A stretch of 24,538 bases of DNA, taken from NCBI GenBank assembly GCA_036401335.1, contig DASWVC010000244.1, positions 1-24,538 of the forward strand, read 5' to 3'. The notes below the pieces were generated by a model that was not told the origin of the DNA, did not search any database, and was given only the letters and a program-made list of their open reading frames with translations. The stretch is from DASWVC01 sp036401335 (GTDB lineage: Bacteria; Verrucomicrobiota; Verrucomicrobiia; Chthoniobacterales; JAFAMB01). Positions 1 to 6,888 of the stretch are shown in pieces; the stretch's first letter is position 1, and every line of letters starts with the position of its first letter. Made by a program: the position numbers and the translations under genes.

Positions 1-1299
1 CCATTTGGCCAGCACCACCCGTTGCTGATTGCCGCCGGAGAGTTGTTGGACAGGCCGGTCCGCGGTGTTGGTCTTGACCCGCAACTCCTGGAAGATCCAA
101 CGGTCGATGGTCTGGGCTCGGCGCGCGCCGTCGATGAGTCCGAGCCGTCCCGTCAAACGGTCCAACACCGAAACGACCGTGTTGTCCGCGATGGTTTGCG
201 GCATCACCAGACCCAAAGAAAGGCGGTCTTCAGACACGTAGGCGATCTTTTGGCGGATGGCGTCGCGGTTGGTGCGCAGTTGGACAGGTTTGCCGTTGAC
301 CCGGATTTCGCCGGCGTCCGAAGGGTTCATGCCGAAGAGCGACAGGGCGAGCTCGGTGCGGCCCGAGCCCAAGCGCCCCGTCAGGCCCAGGATTTCCCCG
401 GGCCGCAGGTCGAAATCGACCCCGGCGTATTGCCCTTCGCAGGTCAGGCCGCGCACCTCCAGCACCGGGGCCTCGCCACCCGAGAACGGCGGTTTAAAGC
501 TGTTTTCGAAAACCTGGCCGGTGATGAGTTCCCCCAGGCGACGCCGGTCCAGGTCGCGGACCCGGTAAGTGCCGAGGTTGCGCCCGTCCCGCAGGACGGT
601 GACGCGCTCAGCGATCGTCATCACCTCGTCCAGTCGGTGGCTGACGAGCACGGTGGCGATGCCCTGGCGTTTGAGTTCGTGAATGGTGGCCAGCAGCGCG
701 GCGACTTCCTGGTGGGTCAGGGAAGCCGTCGGCTCATCCATGACGATCAGCCGCGCTTGTTCCCCCGCCAGCGCCCGGCAGATCGCCACCAGTTGGCGCG
801 TGGCAATGGGCAGCGTCCCGACCAGCGCGTCAAGCGGCAGGGTAATCTTAAGCCGTTCCATGGCCGCTTGCGCCTGCTTGCGCATCGCGTGGCGGTCCGC
901 CAGTCGAACGGGCGTTTTGACCTGATGGCCGAACGCGATGTTCTCCGCCACGGACAGGTTGGGAAAAAGCGACAAGTCCTGGTAAATGATCTGCACCCCG
1001 AACCGTTGCGAGGCGGCCGGGGACAAATGGGAATGCGCCTTCCCCTCCAAGACAATCTGGCCTTCATCGGGCGCGTGAACCCCAGAGAGAATTTTGATCA
1101 AGGTGCTCTTGCCGCAGCCGTTCTCGCCCGCCAGGCAATGGATTTCGGCGGCATGAATCGAGAAACTGACGTCGGAGAGTGCCCGGACCCCGCCGAAACG
1201 CTTGCTGATGCCGCGCATTTCAATGAAAGGCGTTTCGCTTTCCGACGTGGGGAGCACGCCGGTCTCCGGTCGTTGCGGGCTGTTCGGTGCGTCGGTCAT
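1..1299 (-). CDS. Sugar ABC transporter ATP-binding protein, two-domain (RbsA/XylG type), C-terminus cut off by window edge
   Basis: This ATPase would power a CUT2-family sugar importer at the inner membrane. Reading the minus strand from ATG at 1299 gives 433 open codons to position 1, so the last part of the usual ~500 aa is missing. Domain 1 shows Walker A GENGCGKST (residues 58-66), a degenerate signature LPIATRQLV (163-171), Walker B and switch VMDEPTASLT, and the H-loop VLVSHRLDE. Domain 2 has the degenerate Walker A GRLGSGRTEL, which lacks the Lys as is normal for this family, and the signature LSGGNQQRV just before the edge. It lies 58 nt downstream of the binding-protein gene, almost certainly in one operon, with permease genes expected beyond the left edge. 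Family is certain; substrate is inferred only from the neighbouring LsrB/RhaS-like binding protein. Confidence 0.95.
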   Translation of the reverse strand, partial: MTDAPNSPQRPETGVLPTSESETPFIEMRGISKRFGGVRALSDVSFSIHAAEIHCLAGENGCGKSTLIKILSGVHAPDEGQIVLEGKAHSHLSPAASQRFGVQIIYQDLSLFPNLSVAENIAFGHQVKTPVRLADRHAMRKQAQAAMERLKITLPLDALVGTLPIATRQLVAICRALAGEQARLIVMDEPTASLTHQEVAALLATIHELKRQGIATVLVSHRLDEVMTIAERVTVLRDGRNLGTYRVRDLDRRRLGELITGQVFENSFKPPFSGGEAPVLEVRGLTCEGQYAGVDFDLRPGEILGLTGRLGSGRTELALSLFGMNPSDAGEIRVNGKPVQLRTNRDAIRQKIAYVSEDRLSLGLVMPQTIADNTVVSVLDRLTGRLGLIDGARRAQTIDRWIFQELRVKTNTADRPVQQLSGGNQQRVVLAKW

Positions 1300-1307
1300 A
1301 ACGTTGC

Positions 1308-1333
1308 CCGAGGAGGGCTCGGTTCTCCCTCGG
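1308..1333 (-). other. Intercistronic hairpin between binding-protein and ATPase genes
   Basis: CCGAGG (1308-1313) pairs with CCTCGG (1328-1333), and the stem can continue inward past one bulged base. It lies between the stop of the binding-protein gene (1358) and the start of the ATPase (1299). Such hairpins often protect the abundant binding-protein mRNA from 3' decay; that role is inferred here. There is no T-run, so it is not a typical intrinsic terminator. Confidence 0.4.
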
Positions 1334-1357
1334 AAACGCGCTGCATGCCAGCCCCAT

Positions 1358-2356
1358 TCACAACCCCAGTGCGGCCAACTCCGCGACCGTATCCTTGTTG
1401 ATGGGCTGAAGTTTGATGACCCGAATCACCCTCTTTTGCGGATCGACCGTGGCCTTGCCCAAACCGGGGAAATCCATCCCGTCGACGATGGGGGTGCCCG
1501 CATTCACCAACTTCGCCAGGTTAACAATGGCTTTCCCCGCTTCCACGGGATTCCAAATGTAGCTCTCGCGAATGATCCCTTCCATCACGTATTTACGGGC
1601 TTGGGAGGGCGAACAGGTGCCGATCACGGCGATCTGATCCTTTTTACCTGCTTCCTTCACCGCCTGGGCGGCGCCGACCACGCCCGAACTTCCATAGATC
1701 AGTGCCCCCTTCAACTTCGGGTGAGCCAGAATCAAGTCGTGGACGACGCGTTTGGTTTCGTCGAGGCTTTCTCCCGTACCGAAGCGATCGGCCGCCAGCT
1801 TCATTTTTGGGTAATGCTCTTTCTGGTACGCAATCGCGTAATCCGCCCAGGCGTTGTGCAGCGGAACGGTCAAGCCCCCCACGACGACCATGTACTCGCC
1901 TTCCTCACCCATGTACTTGGCGAGGTTTTGCATGTACAACTCCCCAAATTGCTTGTTGTCGATCATCTCGATGTCCCAGGTGTTGCCTTGTTGGTCGGGA
2001 GACTCGTGGGTGATGACCGGAATGCCTGCAGCCTGGGCACGTTGGAACATCGGCTCGAGCGCTTTGGCATCATTGGGGACCACCGCGATGACCTTCACTT
2101 TTTTAGCCACCAGATCTTCCACCAACCGCACCTGTTGGGCGGGGTCAGCGGTGGTGGGACCAACCATGTAAGCATTGAGTCCGGTGTCTTTGGCCGCCTC
2201 TTTGATGCCTTTCTCCATGGCCGTAAACCAAGGAATGCCGGCGATCTTCACGACAACGGGCACGTCGTTGCCGGCCGCGTGGCCGGGAATGGCAACAAAG
2301 GACGCCAGGGATAGCAAAGAAACGGAGGCAAGGTGCCTGAAAAAGGCTTTGGTCAT
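1358..2356 (-). CDS. Periplasmic sugar-binding protein of an ABC importer (LsrB/RhaS-like, Peripla_BP_4)
   Basis: This 332-aa protein has an N-terminal Sec signal peptide: positive residues K3/R7, a hydrophobic core at about 9-24, and likely cleavage after GHA at about 27. The mature protein follows the periplasmic-binding-protein I fold. It has the LsrB/RhaS features of a GP[T] motif near residue 68 (MVGPTTADPAQQ), a VVPNDAKALEP loop, and a C-terminal SYIWNPVEAGKAIVNLA stretch like the LsrB 'W-x-x-x-x-x-G' region. LsrB binds autoinducer-2 and RhaS binds rhamnose, and the sequence alone does not separate them. It is the first gene of a minus-strand operon with the ATPase at 1299 and is divergent from a LacI regulator. 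The start is the only ATG giving a complete signal peptide; the Shine-Dalgarno is weak. Confidence 0.9.
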   Translation of the reverse strand: MTKAFFRHLASVSLLSLASFVAIPGHAAGNDVPVVVKIAGIPWFTAMEKGIKEAAKDTGLNAYMVGPTTADPAQQVRLVEDLVAKKVKVIAVVPNDAKALEPMFQRAQAAGIPVITHESPDQQGNTWDIEMIDNKQFGELYMQNLAKYMGEEGEYMVVVGGLTVPLHNAWADYAIAYQKEHYPKMKLAADRFGTGESLDETKRVVHDLILAHPKLKGALIYGSSGVVGAAQAVKEAGKKDQIAVIGTCSPSQARKYVMEGIIRESYIWNPVEAGKAIVNLAKLVNAGTPIVDGMDFPGLGKATVDPQKRVIRVIKLQPINKDTVAELAALGL

Positions 2357-2488
2357 AAATAGGTTTGATCTGAAGGGTTCGGGGGCGGCGTTGGTTGCGG
2401 GGTCCCGTGCCGGTTGATAAAGGTAAAAGCCAGGTTAGGAGGTAGGGGCTTGCGGCATTGCCAACGGGGTACGGAAGGTTAGAAAAGG

Positions 2489-2502
2489 GGAAAACGCTTT
2501 AC
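2489..2502. promoter_or_regulatory. Candidate LacI-family operator upstream of the minus-strand transporter
   Basis: Plus-strand GGAAAACGCTTTAC reads GTAAAGCGTTTTCC on the other strand. It matches the consensus GTNAAACGTTTCAC of the two stronger sites at 4413 and 4542 at about 11 of 14 positions, including most of the AAANCGTTT core. It is about 130 bp upstream of the binding-protein start at 2356, consistent with control of that operon by the adjacent LacI protein. This is weaker than the other two sites. Confidence 0.4.
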
Positions 2503-2682
2503 GCATCTGGTGAGGTAGGTTAGTCTGTAAGTTTGGCGTGCACGGGGTGCCGCAGGTACCTTCCGGGAGTTAACTTTGCGCACAACCTGTGCGGCTTGCT
2601 GTCCTGCACCTTCATTTCCTTGGTTAGCGCACCAAACATGGAGGGTGGAACGGTGGCAGATCAAACCTTTCCATCCGAAAAA

Positions 2683-2700
2683 ACTTTACAGTCGTAAAGT
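2683..2700. promoter_or_regulatory. 18-bp palindrome, copy 1 (ACTTTAC-N4-GTAAAGT)
   Basis: The sequence ACTTTACAGTCGTAAAGT has perfect 7-bp arms and a 4-bp spacer. The same arms with a different spacer recur at 5924-5941, upstream of the second sugar operon. Conserved arms with a free spacer are the signature of a dimeric transcription-factor site. The centre is not CG, so it does not look like the LacI-type sites in the same region. The binding protein is unknown. Confidence 0.65.
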
Positions 2701-2931
2701 AAGGTTGGGTGATCCGGTGAGCCAACGGATGCACCGGTGCGGGTTGACGTTCCCGGCCTTCGCCCATTGCCCGCGTGACGTTGCCTCCGGAACGGTGCCA
2801 CGTCGTTTGGCAGCAGGGGTACCGCCTCGATCAAATGGGCGTTTCCTCCAAACGTCGAACCCGTTAAGGCGTTTTTCGGGGCGGAGGCGTTTGGTCGGGG
2901 CGTCGGCAGAAATCCCTCCGGGGCGTTTTCG

Positions 2932-2960
2932 TTGGGAAACGTGGCGGGCGAGGTTATAAT
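2932..2960 (+). promoter_or_regulatory. Sigma70-like promoter of the LacI-family gene
   Basis: TTGGGA (2932-2936/7) is followed after 17 bp by a perfect TATAAT (2955-2960). The predicted transcript would start only about 10 nt before the ATG at 2978, giving a very short leader. An inverted repeat CGTTT...AAACG (about 2924-2941) overlaps the -35 and could be an autoregulatory site. Confidence 0.6.
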
Positions 2961-2977
2961 GGGTTTAAGAGAAAATT

Positions 2978-4009
2978 ATGTCGAACCTTAAGGAGGTCGC
3001 GGAACTTGCCGGGGTTTCCATTGCCACGGCCTCGTTGGCGCTGAGGGGCGGTGGGAACCTTCGGGAATCGACGCGCAAACGGGTGATTACCTGCGCCAAG
3101 CGCCTTAGCTACACCCCAAATCAAATCGGACGGACCTTGAACACGGGCAAGGCGCACGCGATTGCGCTGCTCATGATGACGTCGGCTTCATCGGCTGATA
3201 TCGTGCGGGGAACCGCGCTGTTTTACCACTTGGTGAGGGGCGCGCTCGCCGTTGTGGATGAAGCGAAGTATGCGCTGCGGCTCGACGTGAAAAGCCATGA
3301 GGACCCGGACCTGATGCAATATTTTGATCAGGTTGTGGGCGGCCACTCCCTCGATGGGATCGTCATTGCCCCCCAGTTCGTTCGCAATTACGCGTTTATC
3401 CACACCCTGGAGCAAAATGGGTTTCCTTACGTGTTGATGCGTCCCGCCTCGTTTGGCCGGGATGTGAATTACGTGGATTTACAAAGTGATTATGGAGGTC
3501 AACTCGTGGCGGAACTGTTTGCAAAGCAAGGCCGGCGCCGCGTGGCGATGATCAACGGGCCGGCTCAACACGTCGATGCGATCGAGAGGGAGAAGGGGTT
3601 CATGGAGGGATTGGCAGGAGCAGGCCTCGACCGACTGACCAAAAGGTACGGCGATTTCACGATTCCCAGCGGCATTTCGGCGATGAAAGACATCCTCCAA
3701 GAGTTTACGCCCGATGCGGTTTTTTGCGCTAACGACTACATGGCGGCAGGAGCCATGAAGGTTTTGGCCCAAGCCAAACTTCGGGTTCCGGAGGACGTCG
3801 CGATGGTGGGCTATGACAACACCGACATTTGCATTGGCCTCACGCCCGCCTTGACGACGGTCGATTACCGCGCGGAAGAAGTGGGAAGGTGCCTTGCGGG
3901 GGAATTGCTGGCGCTGATTGAAGGAAAAGTGAGTTCGGTGCAAAAAGCCATCCGGCCTTTCTTGGTGGAGAGGGAATCGCACGGGCCGAACGGAAAGCCG
4001 GGCCCTTAA
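2978..4009 (+). CDS. LacI-family transcriptional regulator
   Basis: This 343-aa protein has the classic LacI/GalR plan. An N-terminal helix-turn-helix lies at residues 2-21 (NLKEVAELAGVSIATASLAL), followed by the hinge region at about 44-58 (YTPNQIGRTL). A periplasmic-binding-protein-like sensor domain follows, with motifs such as FCANDYMAAGAMKVL and the C-terminal VPEDVAMVGYDNTD...LTTVDY. The ligand is probably a sugar. It is divergent from the LsrB/RhaS-like transporter, the usual arrangement for a local regulator. Three LacI-type operator candidates flank it (2489, 4413, 4542), so it may control the transporter and, downstream, the RpiR gene. The -10 lies so close to the ATG that the mRNA leader is almost absent. 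Family is clear; the effector is unknown. Confidence 0.95.
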   Translation: MSNLKEVAELAGVSIATASLALRGGGNLRESTRKRVITCAKRLSYTPNQIGRTLNTGKAHAIALLMMTSASSADIVRGTALFYHLVRGALAVVDEAKYALRLDVKSHEDPDLMQYFDQVVGGHSLDGIVIAPQFVRNYAFIHTLEQNGFPYVLMRPASFGRDVNYVDLQSDYGGQLVAELFAKQGRRRVAMINGPAQHVDAIEREKGFMEGLAGAGLDRLTKRYGDFTIPSGISAMKDILQEFTPDAVFCANDYMAAGAMKVLAQAKLRVPEDVAMVGYDNTDICIGLTPALTTVDYRAEEVGRCLAGELLALIEGKVSSVQKAIRPFLVERESHGPNGKPGP

Positions 4010-4063
4010 GGTTTTCTTCTAACAGCACCGGGCGCCCATCCCGAAAGGTAAGGCGTCAGGGCA

Positions 4064-4186
4064 ATGGCACTAAGGTGAGGGCGTTTGGGCCGTAAAGGCC
4101 ACCCGGCAGGGGGGCGAACCCCCCCTCCGCCCTGCCGCTCGATCCGGTGCCTCTTTACCGTCCAAAGTTCGTTATCTTAGTGCCAT
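4064..4186. repeat. Inverted repeat pair ATGGCACTAAG / CTTAGTGCCAT with internal stem-loop
   Basis: ATGGCACTAAG at 4064-4074 is exactly complementary to CTTAGTGCCAT at 4176-4186. The 123-bp unit between them carries a GC-rich stem-loop. It could be a small non-autonomous element or a long RNA fold; I see no target-site duplication that decides this. Confidence 0.45.
4105..4136 (+). terminator. GC-rich stem-loop after the LacI gene, possible terminator without a T-run
   Basis: Arms GGCAGGG (4105-4111) and CCCTGCC (4130-4136) pair perfectly, and a run of G against a run of C around a CGAA turn adds to the stem. It lies about 100 bp after the LacI stop codon. No T-tract follows, so if it ends transcription it is not a textbook intrinsic terminator. 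Confidence 0.35.
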
Positions 4187-4412
4187 GGTGCCGTCGGTCC
4201 CTCGTCGGCCAAAACGGGAAACGGCCTGAGGTGGACCCTCAGGGTACGGTCGGACGGCAAAACCAACATCGCCCGTTCCGGTCACCGGGTCACTCGGACG
4301 AAGGCGGGCCTGGGCCAGAGGTCGAGCCGACAGGCAAAAGAAAATCCCTGCCGCGAAACGCGACCGCTCGGACGTTTTCAGAGGACGCAAGGGATGATTA
4401 CGGGCCAAAAAG

Positions 4413-4426
4413 GTAAAACGTTTCAC
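4413..4426. promoter_or_regulatory. LacI-family operator, distal copy (GTAAAACGTTTCAC)
   Basis: This 14-bp near-palindrome is centred on CG and contains the core AAACGTTT; the two halves differ at only one symmetric pair. It matches the second copy at 4542 at 13 of 14 bases. Its form (A/T-rich arms, central CG) is that of LacI/GalR-family operators. Confidence 0.7.
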
Positions 4427-4541
4427 TTTTTACATCAGCGCAGGAATGTCGGGCTGATTCGCCAAAAAGCCCATCGGTTACGGCAGAATTACATAAAATA
4501 AGGTTTGCATTCCACAAATACCTAGGTACACCTTTCGTTAA

Positions 4542-4555
4542 GTTAAACGTTTCAC
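4542..4555. promoter_or_regulatory. LacI-family operator, proximal copy (GTTAAACGTTTCAC)
   Basis: It has the same AAACGTTTCACTT core as the 4413 site. The centres are 129 bp apart, a spacing at which tetrameric LacI-type repressors can loop DNA. It sits 90 bp upstream of the RpiR-family start at 4646. The neighbouring LacI protein (2978-4009) is the obvious candidate binder. Confidence 0.7.
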
Positions 4556-4645
4556 TTACGAAAGTTTGAAGGCACACACGTAAGGGCAACGGCCCCGCTG
4601 ACCGGGGTGAATCGGTCTGGCCACGACGCTTTGTAAACCCCCCTT

Positions 4646-5656
4646 ATGAATGAAACCGTGCTGTTGAACACGCCGAAGCCGGCTGGGCCCTTTCCCGGTC
4701 GGGGCGATCAGGATGCTTGGGCCCGCCAGGCAGCGCTTTCCGGCCGGCCGGGCGGGACGCAGCAAGCCCCGAAGCCTTTCCCGCCCCTGGCCGTGCAGTT
4801 GCGCGCGCGCTTGTCCAGTCTGACGGCTTTGGAAGGGCGCGTGTTATCCACCTTGATCCACCGGTGCGCCATCGATGAGGACACCCTGCTCAAATGCGCG
4901 GCCGGGGACGCGGGCGTGTCAGAGGCCCTGATCGTTAAAATCGCGAAGAAGCTCGGCTTTGAAGGTTTCCGGCAGTTGCGGGCGGCGTTGGCCGAAGACC
5001 GTCGCGTGACCCGGATGGACCTGCACGAGGAGCTCTGCGTCGGTGAGGGCGCTTGCGGGCGGCTCCGAAAGATCTTGGGAGCCTCCGTCCGGGCGTTGGA
5101 GCAAAGTTTTGCCCGCCTGTCGCCCGAAGCCCTGGATCGGGCGGCCGATTGCCTGCACACGGCCCGCCAACGCGACTTTTATGGTGTGGGCAGTTCCGCC
5201 CAAGTGGCTTGGGAGACCGCCCGCCGGTTCCTGCGCATCGGGGTGCGGGTTTCGGTCTTTGACGACGGCCAGTTGATGCACATGTCGGCTGCGCTGCTGC
5301 GGCGTGGGGATGTTGCGGTGGCCTTTTCGCATTCTGGCCAGACGGCGGTGGTGGTGGAGGCCGCGCGCCAGGCACGCCAAAACGGGGCCGTTCTCATCGC
5401 GTTCACCAACCGGTCAGACTCGCCGTTGGGCCGGGAGGCAGACGTCCCGCTTTGCACCAATTTCGACGGCTCGCCCTGCGCGGGGGAGAGTGCGGCGTCG
5501 CGTGTGGTGCAACTCAATCTTCTGGAAGCGCTTTTCGGCGCCGTGGCCCAGAAGGATTGTGCCGCCGCCGAAGCAAACCTGGGCCGCACCGCCGCCGCCA
5601 CGCGAGGCTGGAGCGGTTTCCGGGTGGTGGCGACGACGATGGATGCGTCCGCTTGA
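4646..5656 (+). CDS. RpiR/MurR-family regulator (HTH_6 + SIS sugar-phosphate sensor)
   Basis: This 336-aa protein has an RpiR-type winged HTH at about residues 52-125, including LTALEGRVLSTLI and VSEALIVKIAKKLGFEGFRQL. A C-terminal SIS domain (about 165-300) has the sugar-phosphate loops YGVGSSAQ (179-186) and SHSGQT (228-233). RpiR proteins sense phosphosugars; E. coli RpiR controls the als (allose) genes, a useful parallel because the downstream binding protein is AlsB-like. The first ~48 residues, rich in Gly and Pro, are not part of the usual family plan. Either they are an extension or translation begins at GTG 4793, where the family-typical sequence begins. Neither start has a clear Shine-Dalgarno. 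Two LacI-type operators lie upstream, suggesting that one regulator controls the other. Confidence 0.92.
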   Translation: MNETVLLNTPKPAGPFPGRGDQDAWARQAALSGRPGGTQQAPKPFPPLAVQLRARLSSLTALEGRVLSTLIHRCAIDEDTLLKCAAGDAGVSEALIVKIAKKLGFEGFRQLRAALAEDRRVTRMDLHEELCVGEGACGRLRKILGASVRALEQSFARLSPEALDRAADCLHTARQRDFYGVGSSAQVAWETARRFLRIGVRVSVFDDGQLMHMSAALLRRGDVAVAFSHSGQTAVVVEAARQARQNGAVLIAFTNRSDSPLGREADVPLCTNFDGSPCAGESAASRVVQLNLLEALFGAVAQKDCAAAEANLGRTAAATRGWSGFRVVATTMDASA

Positions 5657-5923
5657 AACGAGGGAAGACTTAAGCGCCTGAAACGCCAAGGAGGAGAACG
5701 GGCGGTGCATGGATCGCACGGTGCAGCCCGACCGCTCAACTTCAAGAGTTATCCAGAGGATGAACTTTAGGTTAGGAACTCCGTTTGCTGCGGCCGCCTA
5801 ACCCGCCCGTGACGATGGGCGCCGGACGTTCTCAAGAAGGACAACGCCGAGACGTTTACAGGTGAGGAGATGGCTTGCGTTGGCGGGAAGGTTCTGCGGA
5901 TTTCCCGGCGTCTGGTAGTCCTG

Positions 5924-5941
5924 ACTTTACGATTGTAAAGT
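5924..5941. promoter_or_regulatory. 18-bp palindrome, copy 2 (ACTTTAC-N4-GTAAAGT)
   Basis: ACTTTACGATTGTAAAGT has the same 7-bp arms as the site at 2683-2700 but spacer GATT instead of AGTC. Its centre lies about 63 bp upstream of the predicted start of the promoter at 5960-5989, a position more typical of an activator than of a repressor. Confidence 0.65.
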
Positions 5942-5959
5942 TATTGTTCGGGGATCGCG

Positions 5960-5989
5960 TTGACTCAAGGACGAACCTGCTGCTGTTAT
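5960..5989 (+). promoter_or_regulatory. Sigma70-like promoter for the sugar catabolic operon
   Basis: TTGACT (5960-5965, five of six to consensus) and TGTTAT (5984-5989, four of six) are 18 bp apart. It lies about 18 bp downstream of the conserved palindrome, which fits a regulated promoter driving the genes from 6289. Confidence 0.5.
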
Positions 5990-6288
5990 TCAATCTAACC
6001 CCACCCTTCGCAAAGTCGGCGAAAACAGGAGTGTAAGAACGGCGCGAGAATGGCCCGTGGTGCCCACAAGGGAGCCATGGTTGTCCCGCCTGCAAAAAAC
6101 CATGCCAAGGAAAGTCAAAGGAAACAGGCCCCAGAAACCACCGTGCTTTCAAGGCGGATGGCTGGCAAACCGACGGCAGAAACACCCCTCCTGCGTACAC
6201 AAAGGGGGAAAGTCAGGCATGGATTTCGCGGGCGCCACGGCCGTCGAAAATGACCAGGGCAGCGAACGCGCTAACAAGTAAGGTGACC

Positions 6289-6861
6289 ATGGCCAAAGAA
6301 AATAGTTTCGACGTGAGGGCGCTGGGCCGGCGCGCCTGCCAGGATCTGGAATCGGTCTTCGCCAAGGTGGAACCATCGGCGTTGGAAACGCTCGCTCAAG
6401 AGCTCCTGGCCGCCCAGTGCATCGTCTGTTACGGCGTAGGTCGCGAAGGGCTCATGATGGAGGCTATCGCCATGCGGTTGATGCACGCGGGTTTCAAGTC
6501 CTTTGTGGTCGGTGAGATGGTGACGCCGCCCGTGGGACCGGGGGACGTCTTTCTCGTCAGTGCCGGGCCGGGGCACTTTCCCACGGTGGAGACGCTCTTG
6601 AAAGTGGCTCGGGAAGCAGGTGGGCGCACGGTGGTCATCACCGCGCGGCCCGAGCGGGCGGAGCAGATGCCTGTAGACGCTTTGATTCACCTGCCCGCGC
6701 AAACCATGGCGGACGTAACGGCCGGCATCAGCGTGCTAACGATGGGAACCCATTATGAGGTTTCCTTGTTGTTGTTTGGCGACCTGTTGGTGGTGCGCCT
6801 TTTGGAACTCACTCACCAGAAACGCGAAGATATGTACACGCGCTACACCAACATGAAATGA
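6289..6861 (+). CDS. SIS-domain sugar isomerase, 6-phospho-3-hexuloisomerase (HxlB)-like
   Basis: From ATG 6289 this is 190 aa, the usual size of PHI/HxlB enzymes, which interconvert 3-hexulose-6-phosphate and fructose-6-phosphate. PHI-like features are CYGVGREG (47-54), AMRLMHAGFKSFVVGE (61-76), PGDVFLVSAGPG (84-95) and THYEVSLLLFGD (154-165), with E157 at the position of the family's catalytic Glu. The family's phosphate loop is normally G-S-G-x-T/S; here it reads SAGPGHF, so substrate or phosphate binding may differ. I chose ATG 6289 because TAAGGTGA precedes it at good spacing; an in-frame ATG at 6250 would add 13 residues and lacks a ribosome site. It is the first gene of the operon, 27 nt before the TIM-barrel gene. 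An SIS isomerase of another sugar remains possible. Confidence 0.8.
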   Translation: MAKENSFDVRALGRRACQDLESVFAKVEPSALETLAQELLAAQCIVCYGVGREGLMMEAIAMRLMHAGFKSFVVGEMVTPPVGPGDVFLVSAGPGHFPTVETLLKVAREAGGRTVVITARPERAEQMPVDALIHLPAQTMADVTAGISVLTMGTHYEVSLLLFGDLLVVRLLELTHQKREDMYTRYTNMK

Positions 6862-6888
6862 ATGCGTTGAGGAGGGACTGATTGCACC

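Larger units (their letters stand above)
2357..2977. promoter_or_regulatory. Divergent intergenic regulatory region (620 bp) between binding-protein and LacI genes
   Basis: I see no credible gene here. The region holds a LacI-type operator candidate (2489-2502), a perfect-arm 18-bp palindrome (2683-2700) and a sigma70-like promoter for the LacI gene (2932-2960). A short inverted repeat GCACAAC-CTGTGC lies near 2580-2592. I could not locate a convincing -35/-10 pair for the minus-strand transporter operon. Confidence 0.6.
4010..4645. other. 636-bp noncoding region with hairpins and paired operators
   Basis: I see no supportable gene between the LacI and RpiR genes. It contains an 11-bp inverted repeat pair (4064-4074 and 4176-4186) around a GC-rich stem-loop (4105-4136). 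A second hairpin has 7-bp arms CCTGAGG/CCTCAGG (4225-4231, 4237-4243). Two LacI-type operators lie at 4413 and 4542. The 4400-4560 stretch is clearly more AT-rich than its surroundings, as expected of a promoter region. Confidence 0.55.
5657..6288. other. ~630-bp noncoding leader region upstream of the sugar catabolic operon
   Basis: Open frames here show no family features or convincing starts, and I regard the stretch as noncoding. It contains the second 18-bp palindrome (5924-5941) and a good promoter (5960-5989). About 290 bp then separate the promoter from the first likely gene start. Such a long leader could hold attenuation or small-RNA features, but I could not identify a known riboswitch. 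Confidence 0.5.

Noticed and set aside
22..1401. Long plus-strand open frame (459 aa) opposite the left-edge ABC ATPase
   Set aside because: It has no family motif, and its opposite strand encodes an ATPase with complete Walker and signature motifs. It is a high-GC mirror frame.
1202..2314. 370-aa plus-strand open frame opposite the LsrB/RhaS-like gene
   Set aside because: The minus-strand protein has a signal peptide and a clear binding-protein fold; this frame is low-complexity and His-rich, as antisense frames of such genes often are.
2576..2959. 127-aa plus-strand frame in the divergent intergenic region
   Set aside because: It runs across the palindrome and the LacI promoter, has no ribosome site or family features, and is rich in Arg/Pro as random GC-rich frames are.
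5844..5859. AGACGTTTAC near 5850 as a further LacI-type operator
   Set aside because: Only one half matches the consensus of the 4413 and 4542 sites; about half of the positions differ.
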